This document shows positions 56,473 through 64,000 of a stretch of DNA of 64,000 bases, piece by piece; the first letter of the stretch is position 1; every line of letters begins with the position of its first letter. Origin of the DNA: an uncultured Duncaniella sp. (lineage in GTDB: Bacteria > Bacteroidota > Bacteroidia > Bacteroidales > Muribaculaceae); NCBI RefSeq assembly GCF_910578445.1, contig NZ_CAJTQC010000002.1, positions 1-64,000 on the forward strand, given 5' to 3'. The notes below the pieces were generated by a model, which did not search any database, had not been told where the DNA came from, and worked only from the letters and a program-made list of their open reading frames with translations. A program made the position numbers and the translations under genes.

Positions 56473-57882
56473 ATGGCCGATATATCACTCATCCGTTCCG
56501 GTGCTCCTCTTGATTTCCGTCAGCAGTTGAAACTGACAGTGCAGCTTTCATGGCCTGCTATGATGGCGCAGCTTTCGAGTATAATGATGCAATATATTGA
56601 CGCTGCTATGGTCGGACGGCTCGGCGCGGACGATTCGGCGGCTGTCGGGCTGGTATCGACCAGCCTATGGCTTTTCTGGGGTATATGTTCGGCTGTGACT
56701 GTCGGTTTTTCCGTTCAGGTCGCCCACCGTATAGGAGCTTCCGACCATGACGGAGCCCGGCGTGTGTTGCGTCAGTCGATAGTGGCCTGTCTTCTGTTCA
56801 GCCTCGCCGTAGTCATGATCGGTGCTGCCATCGCGTGGCCTTTGCCTCATTGGCTTGGAGGAACGGATGTGGTGTGTCCCAAGGCATCGCTTTATTTCCT
56901 CGTTTTTGTGCTTGCACTTCCGCTGCTGACCATGAATTATCTTGGAGGAGCGATGTTGAGGTGTGTCGGCAACATGAAAGTCCCCGGTGGTCTGAACGTG
57001 ATGATGTGTGTGCTTGACATTATCTTTAATTTTTTTCTGATATTCCCGTCGCGTGAAGTCGGGGTTCTGGGGCATGCATTTCATCTTCCCGGTGCGGGAC
57101 TTGGCGTGCTCGGCGCGGCTCTCGGGACTGTATCGGCCGAGATTGTAACGGCCGGATTGATGATGTGGTATTTGTGTGCGAGAGAAAAGTCAATATGCCT
57201 TGTGGGACATCCCGGCTCGTTCCGGCCGACGCGTCAGGTGCTTGCGAGAGCGCTGAAGGTGTCAGCGCCCATGACTCTCGAACATGCGGTGATATGCGGA
57301 GCTCAGATTGCTGTGACGGTGATTGTCGCGCCTCTCGGTGTGATGGCCATCGCTGCCAATGCCTTTGCGGTGACGGCTGAAAGTATATGCTATATGCCGG
57401 GCTATGGCATCGGTGACGCGGCGACCACGCTTGTCGGGCAGAGCTATGGGGCAAAACGCCTTGATGTCGCACGTAGGTTCGGCTATATCACCGTTGGTCT
57501 CGGCATGGTCACAATGACGCTGATGGGTGTGGTCATGTATATCTGCGCTCCGTGGGTGATGGAGCTTATGACTCCTGTTGGCGGTATTCAGTCGCTTGGA
57601 GTTGAGGCTCTGCGCATCGAGGCATTTGCCGAGCCGATGTTTGCCGCGGCTATAGTGAGCTACGGTGTGATGATAGGAGTCGGCGACACGATTATCCCGG
57701 CTTCGATGAATTTCGGAAGTATCTGGCTTGTGCGTCTTCCGATTGCGGCGTTGCTTGCCCCCTCTATGGGGCTTGCCGGAGTATGGCTTGCGATGTGTGT
57801 GGAGTTGTGTTTTAGAGGCGCGATATTTTTATGGAGGCTCATATCAGGCGCTTGGCTGAAAAAAGGTTTAAAGCAGGCTTGA
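56473..57882 (+). CDS. MATE family efflux transporter
   Basis: This 469-residue protein has 12 membrane helices and the MATE pattern: QLSWPAMMAQLSSIMMQYID, AAMVGRLGADDSAAVGL, PGYGIGDAATTLVGQSYGA. It exports drugs or metabolites in exchange for Na+ or protons. I use ATG 56473; a start at 56437 lies within a GGTGTCCGG/CCGGACACC stem (about 56424-56450) that may be a terminator after patB. Confidence 0.9.
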   Translation: MADISLIRSGAPLDFRQQLKLTVQLSWPAMMAQLSSIMMQYIDAAMVGRLGADDSAAVGLVSTSLWLFWGICSAVTVGFSVQVAHRIGASDHDGARRVLRQSIVACLLFSLAVVMIGAAIAWPLPHWLGGTDVVCPKASLYFLVFVLALPLLTMNYLGGAMLRCVGNMKVPGGLNVMMCVLDIIFNFFLIFPSREVGVLGHAFHLPGAGLGVLGAALGTVSAEIVTAGLMMWYLCAREKSICLVGHPGSFRPTRQVLARALKVSAPMTLEHAVICGAQIAVTVIVAPLGVMAIAANAFAVTAESICYMPGYGIGDAATTLVGQSYGAKRLDVARRFGYITVGLGMVTMTLMGVVMYICAPWVMELMTPVGGIQSLGVEALRIEAFAEPMFAAAIVSYGVMIGVGDTIIPASMNFGSIWLVRLPIAALLAPSMGLAGVWLAMCVELCFRGAIFLWRLISGAWLKKGLKQA

Positions 57883-57960
57883 GAGCGACAGATGGTAGAT
57901 AATATTGGTCGGTTAACTATGTTTAACGTCCGATTTACTGATGGCAGTCGGCTAAATGTC

Positions 57961-57968
57961 TATATTTG
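57961..57968 (+). promoter_or_regulatory. -7 box of the small barrel-protein gene
   Basis: TATATTTG lies 46 bases before the ATG at 58015. TTTAC is about 21 bases further upstream, a weak -33 match. Confidence 0.4.
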
Positions 57969-58014
57969 TCGATGAAACCATTCACAAATCACGTTTTAAA
58001 TATTATTTAACATC

Positions 58015-58662
58015 ATGTGCCGTATTTTACTCTCTCTGATGCTTTTGGTGGCCGGTCTGACCGCAACAGGAGCAGAAAATGAATTCCCGTTGTCGATTCC
58101 GACAAGTGTTGACAGTGTTTCCTCCGTTGATGTGCGACCTGCGATGAGCCGTAATATCTTTGCTGAGTTTTTTGGACCGTCGTTCGGTGTCGGCATTGGT
58201 TTTGATTCCCGTTTCAGGGCCGGTTCGGTTTTCGGCTATCGTGTAGGACTCTCATTTACGTCGGGTTCATTGTCGTCTGATTATGACATGAGGGACTTGG
58301 AATTCAATGGAGTGTGTATTCCCCTTGAGGCCAATGCGATTCTTGGCGGTGGAAAGAGTAAATTCGAGGTGGGTCTGGGTATAGTCCCGTCTGTTCTTAA
58401 GCGCAGGGAGTTGACGATTTCCGGCCAATGGATATGGGATGATGAGACAGGCGACATTATTTCTACTCCGGATTGTAATTTCCGTCAGGTCACGCGTCCG
58501 AATATACTGGGTCTGATTAATGTCGGGTATCGCTATCAGCGTACCACAGGATTCTTTATGCGTATAGGCCTGACGGCGTTAATCGGTTCATGGGATTGTT
58601 CGCCGATTGACGGAGTTATCTTTCTTCCCAACCTGTCGCTTGGCTATACAATCAGACACTGA
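58015..58662 (+). CDS. Small outer-membrane beta-barrel protein
   Basis: This 215-residue protein has a signal peptide (MCRILLSLMLLVAGLTATGA). Alternating strands follow (RNIFAEFFGPSFGVGIGFDS, VFGYRVGLSFTSGSL, KFEVGLGIVPSVLKRRELTI, TGFFMRIGLTALIGSW) and a C-terminal LSLGYTIRH strand. This is the pattern of an eight- to ten-strand barrel. No specific function is recognised. Confidence 0.65.
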   Translation: MCRILLSLMLLVAGLTATGAENEFPLSIPTSVDSVSSVDVRPAMSRNIFAEFFGPSFGVGIGFDSRFRAGSVFGYRVGLSFTSGSLSSDYDMRDLEFNGVCIPLEANAILGGGKSKFEVGLGIVPSVLKRRELTISGQWIWDDETGDIISTPDCNFRQVTRPNILGLINVGYRYQRTTGFFMRIGLTALIGSWDCSPIDGVIFLPNLSLGYTIRH

Positions 58663-58681
58663 CCTGCGATATAAGGCATAA

Positions 58682-58749
58682 GCAAAAACAACAGATTCAT
58701 ATCTCATGCCGAAACACAGTCGGATAGAGATATGAATCTGTTGTTTTGC
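58682..58749. terminator. Convergent bidirectional terminator
   Basis: The arms GCAAAAACAACAGATTCATA.. (58682-58705) and its complement (58727-58749) match over 23 bases with one bulged A. The stem separates the plus-strand barrel gene from minus-strand ilvC. Confidence 0.88.
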
Positions 58750-58785
58750 TTATCCGCTATTCCCTTTTATTGAGGGATTGTGGAT

Positions 58786-59829
58786 TTATGCGTTTTCGGG
58801 ACGGAGAGTGCGTACGGTAGCACCTGCGCGCCACATTTCGCTTTCGCGGAGAGCCTTGAGTTCTTCTTCAAGTTTCTCGCGGTAGTCGGGCTGGGTGTTG
58901 GAGTCGATTGAGCGCTGTGCCTCGCGTCCTGTCTTCACGCTCTCGTAGAGGTCATAGACAACGGGCTTGATTGCATCGTGGAACGGGCCCATCCAGTCGA
59001 GAGCGCCGCGCTGTGCGGTGGTCGAGCAGTTTGCATACATCCAGTCCATGCCTTTTGCAGCAAAGAGGGGCATGAGTGACTGAGTGAGCTCTTCGACTGT
59101 CTCGTTGAACGCTTCTGAAGGAGTGTGGCCGTTTTCACGGAGCACTTCATACTGGGCGAGGAGAAGGCCTTGGATCGCACCCATGAGCGAACCGCGTTCG
59201 CCGGTGAGGTCGCTGACAGCTTCGCGCTGGAAGGTGGTCTCGAAAAGATAGCCAGAACCGATGCCGATGCCGAGGGCGAGTGTGCGATCGAGTGCGCGGC
59301 CGGTTGCATCCTGATAAACGGCAAAACTTGAGTTAGTGCCCTTGCCTTCCTTGAAGAGAATGCGGAGCATAGTGCCTGAACCCTTGGGGGCAACCATGAT
59401 TACGTCAACGTCGGCAGGGGGAACGACGCCGGTGCGGTCGCTCCAGTTGATAGCGAAGCCGTGGCTGAAGTAGAGAGCCTTGCCGGGAGTGAGGTGTTCT
59501 TTGATTGTAGGCCACTGAGAGATTACAGCAGCATCGCTGAGCAGACACATGATGATAGTGCCACGCTTGCAGGCTTCTTCAATCGAGAAGAGAGTCTCGC
59601 CGGGAACCCATCCGTCGGCAACGGCCTTTTCGTAAGTCTTGCCTTCGCGCTGGCCTACGATTACGTTGAAACCGTTGTCGCGCAGGTCGAGTCCCTGACC
59701 CGGGCCTTGGACACCGTAGCCGATGACTGCGATTGTTTCATCCTTGAGTACTTCACGTGCTTTTTCGAGAGGGAATTCTTCGCGGGTGATGACGGTCTCT
59801 TCAACACCGCCGAAATTTAATTTTGCCAT
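58786..59829 (-). CDS. ilvC: Ketol-acid reductoisomerase
   Basis: This 347-residue protein has the NAD(P)-binding loop IAVIGYGVQGPGQGLDLRDN near residue 35. Catalytic segments are MVAPKGSGTMLRILFKEGKG, DLTGERGSLMGAIQGLLLAQ and the C-terminal helices. It performs the second step of valine and isoleucine synthesis. The GPGQ loop differs from the common GSQ form. It is the last gene of the ilv operon and ends at the convergent terminator. Confidence 0.95.
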   Translation of the reverse strand: MAKLNFGGVEETVITREEFPLEKAREVLKDETIAVIGYGVQGPGQGLDLRDNGFNVIVGQREGKTYEKAVADGWVPGETLFSIEEACKRGTIIMCLLSDAAVISQWPTIKEHLTPGKALYFSHGFAINWSDRTGVVPPADVDVIMVAPKGSGTMLRILFKEGKGTNSSFAVYQDATGRALDRTLALGIGIGSGYLFETTFQREAVSDLTGERGSLMGAIQGLLLAQYEVLRENGHTPSEAFNETVEELTQSLMPLFAAKGMDWMYANCSTTAQRGALDWMGPFHDAIKPVVYDLYESVKTGREAQRSIDSNTQPDYREKLEEELKALRESEMWRAGATVRTLRPENA

Positions 59830-59888
59830 AATATTTTTTTAGTTTAAAGTTTTTAATTTGAAATTCCGATGGGAGAGGAGAATGTGAG

Positions 59889-60638
59889 TCAGTCGCGGGC
59901 TACGAACCGGATACGTGCGAGACAGCATGATGTCGAGTTGACACGGATTTCAACGTCGTTTACCTCCGGACTCCCTTCGTGGGATGCTGCGACTACGACG
60001 GCTTCTTCATCATAGCGGGCCTCGTGTTTGAATGCGATTTCAAACCTTGCCGGCCTCATTGTGTCATAGTAGTCGAGCGGCCACATGTCAACAATCAGGT
60101 CGATGTAGCGACGTGTGGTGACGTGGCGGTTGACATCAATGTCGGAAACAGCAAAACGATAGCTGTTCTCCCTTTCGGGGTTGCGTGAGGGCAGGAGCTT
60201 GCCGCCTTTATCGCCTGTGTATCTGCGGTCGCTGATGACATCGAGTCCGTCGAATATCGGAGTGAGGTCTCCGGGGCGGCGTGTGGTCATGTTGACCGCC
60301 ATCCATGTCGAATGGGCTCGCATCACTGTGTGGCCGGTCTCTGCATCTGTCATTTCGAAACCGCGTTCTGAAAACAGACGGCTGGCGCTTTCAACCCACG
60401 TCTCCATCCGGTATGTGCGGTTGACTGTGACAGGGGAGTCGATGTCGACAGTCAGTCTGCTCAGCACCCATGATATGCCTTCGCGGATCATGCGGTCAAA
60501 ACCGATGCCGATCAGATTGGCGTGGCCGGTGGCAGTGTCGATCAGTGTGGTGACGAGGCGGGAGAGAGACATCTCACGCTGGGCGTTGACCTCTGAAGCC
60601 GTAAGATAAAATTCGTAGGAATAAAGTTTAGGATTCAT
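59889..60638 (-). CDS. Acyl-ACP thioesterase
   Basis: This 249-residue double hot-dog protein has YSYEFYLTASEVNAQREMSL, SWVLSRLTVDID, RTYRMETWVESASRLFSERG and the catalytic region SDIDVNRHVTTRRYIDLIVD (Asn and His of the FatA type). It frees fatty acids from acyl carrier protein. It lies between ilvN and ilvC, an arrangement seen in other Bacteroidales, perhaps tied to branched-chain fatty acids made from valine, leucine and isoleucine precursors. Confidence 0.87.
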   Translation of the reverse strand: MNPKLYSYEFYLTASEVNAQREMSLSRLVTTLIDTATGHANLIGIGFDRMIREGISWVLSRLTVDIDSPVTVNRTYRMETWVESASRLFSERGFEMTDAETGHTVMRAHSTWMAVNMTTRRPGDLTPIFDGLDVISDRRYTGDKGGKLLPSRNPERENSYRFAVSDIDVNRHVTTRRYIDLIVDMWPLDYYDTMRPARFEIAFKHEARYDEEAVVVAASHEGSPEVNDVEIRVNSTSCCLARIRFVARD

Positions 60639-60659
60639 CGGGCTTATGCGGTCTGACGG

Positions 60660-61208
60660 TTACTTGTCGGTCTGCTGTCGACGCGATTCCTGCTCGTGCA
60701 GATAGTGGGTGAAATGTTCTGTCGGCGATTTGGTGATGCAGATTCGTCCTGAACGTATGAACTGGAGTATTCCGTATTTGTTGAGCAGCTCGTAGAGCGC
60801 CTGAGTCTCGCTTTCGTGGCCGGTCTTTTCGAGTATGGTGTACTCGCGAGTCAGTTCCAGAATGCGCACGTTGTGGACACGGATGATTCTTTCGAAATCC
60901 TTTTCGTCGAGCAGTTTCTGTGTCGGGACTTTGTAAAGTGCGACCTCCTGATAGATGATTTCATCGTCGGTGTAGAGATAGGCGCGCAACACGTCGATGC
61001 ACCGTTCAATCTGCTTGATGACCTTCTCCATTGTCTCGCGGTCCGATGTACATGTGAAGTTCATTTTGTGGATGCCGGGCATTGAGCTTGCGCTCGACGA
61101 TACGCTCTCCAGATTGAGTCCGCGCCGGGTGAAGATGATGGAGATGCGGTTGAGAAGGCCGACCTGATTTTCGGTGAAAACCGATATGGTGAACAGTTTC
61201 TTTTCCAT
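60660..61208 (-). CDS. ilvN: Acetolactate synthase small (regulatory) subunit
   Basis: This 182-residue protein starts with an ACT domain (FTISVFTENQVGLLNRISII, FTRRGLNLESVSSSASSMPG). The second domain includes EVALYKVPT and GHESETQALYELLNKYGILQ. It binds the large subunit and gives valine feedback inhibition. It starts 13 bases after the ilvB stop. Confidence 0.93.
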   Translation of the reverse strand: MEKKLFTISVFTENQVGLLNRISIIFTRRGLNLESVSSSASSMPGIHKMNFTCTSDRETMEKVIKQIERCIDVLRAYLYTDDEIIYQEVALYKVPTQKLLDEKDFERIIRVHNVRILELTREYTILEKTGHESETQALYELLNKYGILQFIRSGRICITKSPTEHFTHYLHEQESRRQQTDK

Positions 61209-61221
61209 GTCTTTTTGCAGA

Positions 61222-62946
61222 TTAGCCTTGATATTTGGTGGTTTGGTTTATTAAGATGTCGTCGACAGCCGCACCGGGGACTACCATCGGGAAGACCATG
61301 TCTTCAGGATCGATGTTGACATCCAGCAGATAAGTGCCATCGTGACTCAGCATGCGGGCAATCGCATCGTCAAGTTCGGCACGACACGCCACTCTCTCGG
61401 CCTTGAAGCCGTAGGCCTCGGCTATGGTGACGAAATCAGGGTTGACCATAGGGGTAGCGGAGAAGCGGTTGTTGTAGAACATCGCCTGCCATTGCCTTAC
61501 GTTTCCGAGGAAATCATTGTTGAGGATGATAACCTTGACTCCAATGTTATATGCAAGCATAGTGCCGAGTTCCTGCATGGTCATCTGGAAGCCACCGTCG
61601 CCCATGAAGGCGAATACCTGACGCTCGGGGGCGGCGATTTTTGCTCCGATTGCTGCCGGAAGACAGAAGCCCATAGTTCCGAGGCCACCTGAGGTCAATA
61701 CACTTTTGGGGAGTGTATATTTGAAATAGCGTGCAGCCATCATCTGGTTCTGTCCGACATCCGTCACGAGTATGCCGCAATTGCCGGATGCTTCCGAGAT
61801 TTTCCGTACCACTTCGCCCATGCGCATAGCTCCGTCAGGCCCGATATCGGATGGGTCGAGTTCGCGTTTTATCACCTCTTCGCGTTCGACTTCTTCAGGT
61901 CTGTCAAATGATGCGAGCCAGTCGGCATGGCAACTTTTGTTGACAAGCGGAAGGAGTGCCTTGATAGCTTTGCGTGCATCGGCATGTATGGTGGTGTGGG
62001 CCTTGACGTTTTTATTGAACTCGGCGCAGTCGATGTCGACGTGGATGATTTTGGCTTCGGGGGCGTAGCCCTTGATTACGCCTGTCACACGGTCGTCGAA
62101 ACGGAGACCGACCGCGAGGATGACGTCGGCTTTGTTTGTATTAATGTTAGGGCCGATATTTCCGTGCATACCCACCATGCCTTTGTAAAGAGGATGGTCG
62201 GAGGGAATGGACGAAAGTCCGAGCAGCGTCGACACCATAGGTATGTCGGCTTTTTCGGCGAGCGCAATGAGGTCGGCTTCAGCGTTTGAGAGCATGACTC
62301 CGTGGCCGGCGATTATCATCGGACGTTCGGCTCGGTTGAGCAGCGATGCGGCGCTGAGCATGTTGCCGGGCTGGAGTTCCGGGTCCGGGTTATAGCTCCG
62401 GATATAGGAGATTTTTTCGTAGTGCCATTCCATTGTGCCTACCTGTGCGTCGCGTGTCACGTCGAGCACCACCGCTCCCGGACGTCCGGTCGAGGCGATG
62501 TAGAAGGCGCGAGCGACAGCCCATGGAATTTCCTCCGGGGTGCGTATCTGGTAGGTCCATTTAGTGACAGGCAGAGTGATTCCAATCACGTCGGTTTCCT
62601 GAAAAGCGTCTGTTCCCAGAGAGTTTGTAGCCACCTGTCCGGTAATGACCACTAATGGAGTGCAGTCGATGTTGGCATCAGCCACGCCTGTGATGATGTT
62701 TGTGGCAGCCGGACCGGAGGTCACTGAGACCACGCCTACTTTGCCTGACACGCGAGCATAGCCCTGAGCAGCGTGTACCGCTCCCTGTTCGTGGCGTGTC
62801 AGTATGTGGTGAAGCTTGTCTGAAAAATCATAAAGCTTGTCGTAAAAAGGCATTATCTGGCCTCCCGGGTAGCCGAAGATGGTGTCGACACCTTCAGCCA
62901 GCAGGGCGCGGCATAATGCTTCAGAGCCTGTGATTCGTTCACTCAT
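61222..62946 (-). CDS. ilvB: Acetolactate synthase large subunit
   Basis: This 574-residue ThDP enzyme has EGVDTIFGYPGGQIMPFYD, the catalytic Glu region RHEQGAVHAAQGYARVSGKV, the FAD-type centre and the ThDP-magnesium motif GDGGFQMTMQELGTMLAYNI with ILNN near residue 450. It condenses pyruvate into acetolactate, the first step of branched-chain amino-acid synthesis. Confidence 0.96.
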   Translation of the reverse strand: MSERITGSEALCRALLAEGVDTIFGYPGGQIMPFYDKLYDFSDKLHHILTRHEQGAVHAAQGYARVSGKVGVVSVTSGPAATNIITGVADANIDCTPLVVITGQVATNSLGTDAFQETDVIGITLPVTKWTYQIRTPEEIPWAVARAFYIASTGRPGAVVLDVTRDAQVGTMEWHYEKISYIRSYNPDPELQPGNMLSAASLLNRAERPMIIAGHGVMLSNAEADLIALAEKADIPMVSTLLGLSSIPSDHPLYKGMVGMHGNIGPNINTNKADVILAVGLRFDDRVTGVIKGYAPEAKIIHVDIDCAEFNKNVKAHTTIHADARKAIKALLPLVNKSCHADWLASFDRPEEVEREEVIKRELDPSDIGPDGAMRMGEVVRKISEASGNCGILVTDVGQNQMMAARYFKYTLPKSVLTSGGLGTMGFCLPAAIGAKIAAPERQVFAFMGDGGFQMTMQELGTMLAYNIGVKVIILNNDFLGNVRQWQAMFYNNRFSATPMVNPDFVTIAEAYGFKAERVACRAELDDAIARMLSHDGTYLLDVNIDPEDMVFPMVVPGAAVDDILINQTTKYQG

Positions 62947-63006
62947 ACAGAGTCTTTGGAATAATGTGTGCGAATAATTATTTATATACCGATGAATCGG
63001 TGTGTG

Positions 63007-64000
63007 TCAGTCGTCGAGATGTCTGACGCCGCCTTTGTCGGCTGAGGTGACCATTGATGCGTAAGCGCGGAGAGCCTGCGAGACTTTGCGGTCGCGGTCG
63101 CGGGGAGTGAAGGCTTTGTTGCCGAGGGCTTCCTCTTCCTTGCGTCGCGCGGTGAGTTCTTCGTCTGTGAGTCTGACGTTGATAGTTCGTGTGGGGATGT
63201 CAATTTCGATTATGTCACCGTCCTTGACGAGACCGATATTGCCGCCGTTGGCTGCTTCGGGTGAGATGTGGCCTATGGAAAGACCTGATGTGCCTCCCGA
63301 AAAACGGCCGTCGGTGATGAGCGCGCACTCTTTGCCGAGATGCTTGCTCTTGATATAGGAGGTGGGGTAAAGCATTTCCTGCATTCCCGGGCCACCCTTG
63401 GGGCCTTCGTAGGTTATGACTACGACATCTCCGCTTTTCACCTTGTCGCGGAGGATTCCGTCGACGGCAGCTTCCTGCGAGGTGAACACTTTGGCCGGTC
63501 CGCTGAAACGGAATATGCTTTCGTCGACACCTGCGGTCTTGACGACACATCCGTCCTGTGCGATATTTCCTTTGAGGACTGCGAGGCCGCCGTCCTTGAC
63601 ATAGGCATGTTCCATGTCGCGGATACATCCTTTCGCGCGGTCGGTGTCGAGAGTGCTGTAATAGCTCATCTGTTTGCCGAGTTCAGTGGTGCGCTTCATT
63701 CCCGGAGCGCTTTTCCAGAGTTCGTCGGCATGATTGTCGAAGTCTTTACCACCGATGGCATATTTGTCCATCGCTTCAGCGAGAGTCATTCCGTCGACGC
63801 GTTTCACGGCTGAATCAATCAGCCCTGCGTCGGAAAGAATCTTCATGATAGAGAGAATTCCTCCGGCACGGTTGACATCCTGAATATGGTAGTGGGAATT
63901 GGGGGCTACCTTACACAGCACAGGGGTGTGGCGCGAGAGCGCGTCGATGTCGTCCATCGTGAAATCCGCACCCGCTTCGTGGGCTACGGCAAGGAGATGG
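63007..64000 (-). CDS. ilvD: Dihydroxy-acid dehydratase (5' end outside window)
   Basis: The frame runs past base 64000, reading HLLAVAHEAGADFTMDD upstream of an internal Met. The C-terminal part present has HTPVLCKVAPNSHYHIQDVN, ITYEGPKGGPGMQEMLYPTS, ALITDGRFSGGTSGLSIGHI, SPEAA and IEIDIPTRTINV. It is an iron-sulfur enzyme, the third step of valine and isoleucine synthesis. About 330 of roughly 600 residues are visible, including one cluster-ligand Cys region (LCK). It leads the ilv operon; ilvB follows after 60 bases. Confidence 0.95.
   Translation of the reverse strand, partial: HLLAVAHEAGADFTMDDIDALSRHTPVLCKVAPNSHYHIQDVNRAGGILSIMKILSDAGLIDSAVKRVDGMTLAEAMDKYAIGGKDFDNHADELWKSAPGMKRTTELGKQMSYYSTLDTDRAKGCIRDMEHAYVKDGGLAVLKGNIAQDGCVVKTAGVDESIFRFSGPAKVFTSQEAAVDGILRDKVKSGDVVVITYEGPKGGPGMQEMLYPTSYIKSKHLGKECALITDGRFSGGTSGLSIGHISPEAANGGNIGLVKDGDIIEIDIPTRTINVRLTDEELTARRKEEEALGNKAFTPRDRDRKVSQALRAYASMVTSADKGGVRHLDD

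Overview
The window looks like a chromosome segment of a Bacteroidales bacterium, most probably a gut Muribaculaceae relative; the family is my inference. Supporting signs: Bacteroidota promoters (TTG or TTTG, about 20 bases, then TAnnTTTG) before several RNA genes and operons, lipoproteins with Asp-rich surface-export motifs (LES), a BtuG-type cobalamin lipoprotein, NigD, porin O/P, and an acyl-ACP thioesterase inside the ilv operon.

1-12.3 kb is the conserved tuf - tRNA-Trp - secE - nusG - rplKAJL - rpoB - rpoC cluster, all on the plus strand, with structured RNA leaders before rplK and rpoB.

12.3-22.7 kb is an accessory island. It opens with a minus-strand AAA/DUF4143 ATPase bracketed by near-identical 64-base repeats that each hold two palindromes. 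Next come two cassettes sharing a near-identical leader of about 545 bases (13930-14472 and 19514-20058). Each leader drives a signal-peptide-bearing predicted nuclease of the HNH/Endo VII 'LHH' type, followed by a large lipoprotein. Cassette 1 also carries an 'AHH' nuclease and two small zinc ribbons, one broken by TGA at a zinc-ligand Cys codon. Cassette 2's nuclease is split by a 61-base deletion. A GC-rich WYL regulator lies between them. Hairpins with a GGTGTTTC/GAAACACC core recur at four module boundaries; in two of them the 22-base arms are perfect and identical while the 7-base loop is inverted. I read this as a decaying, recombining family of exported nuclease toxins with candidate immunity or tethering proteins. 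It is the best candidate for an undescribed system.

22.7-39.5 kb holds a CPA2 antiporter with a possibly leaderless mRNA, a truncated lipoprotein, a lipoprotein resembling cholesterol-dependent cytolysins without domain 4, the SRP RNA, porin O/P, an ECF sigma factor, M3 peptidase, EEP phosphohydrolase, two rhomboids, initiator tRNA-Met, two acetyltransferases, and a PstS-like lipoprotein followed by a TPR protein.

39.6-48.4 kb is mostly housekeeping: acyl-CoA synthetase, thioesterase, dprA, nucleoside phosphorylase, gluQ, NigD, and an ECF sigma factor with a membrane/barrel partner.

48.4-54.0 kb is a minus-strand cobalamin uptake operon, riboswitch-btuB-btuG-btuF-btuC, with no ABC ATPase in the window. 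54.1-58.7 kb has DUF3737, a MalY/PatB lyase behind a structured leader, a MATE pump and a small barrel protein. 58.8-64.0 kb is the minus-strand ilvD-ilvB-ilvN-thioesterase-ilvC operon; ilvD runs off the window.
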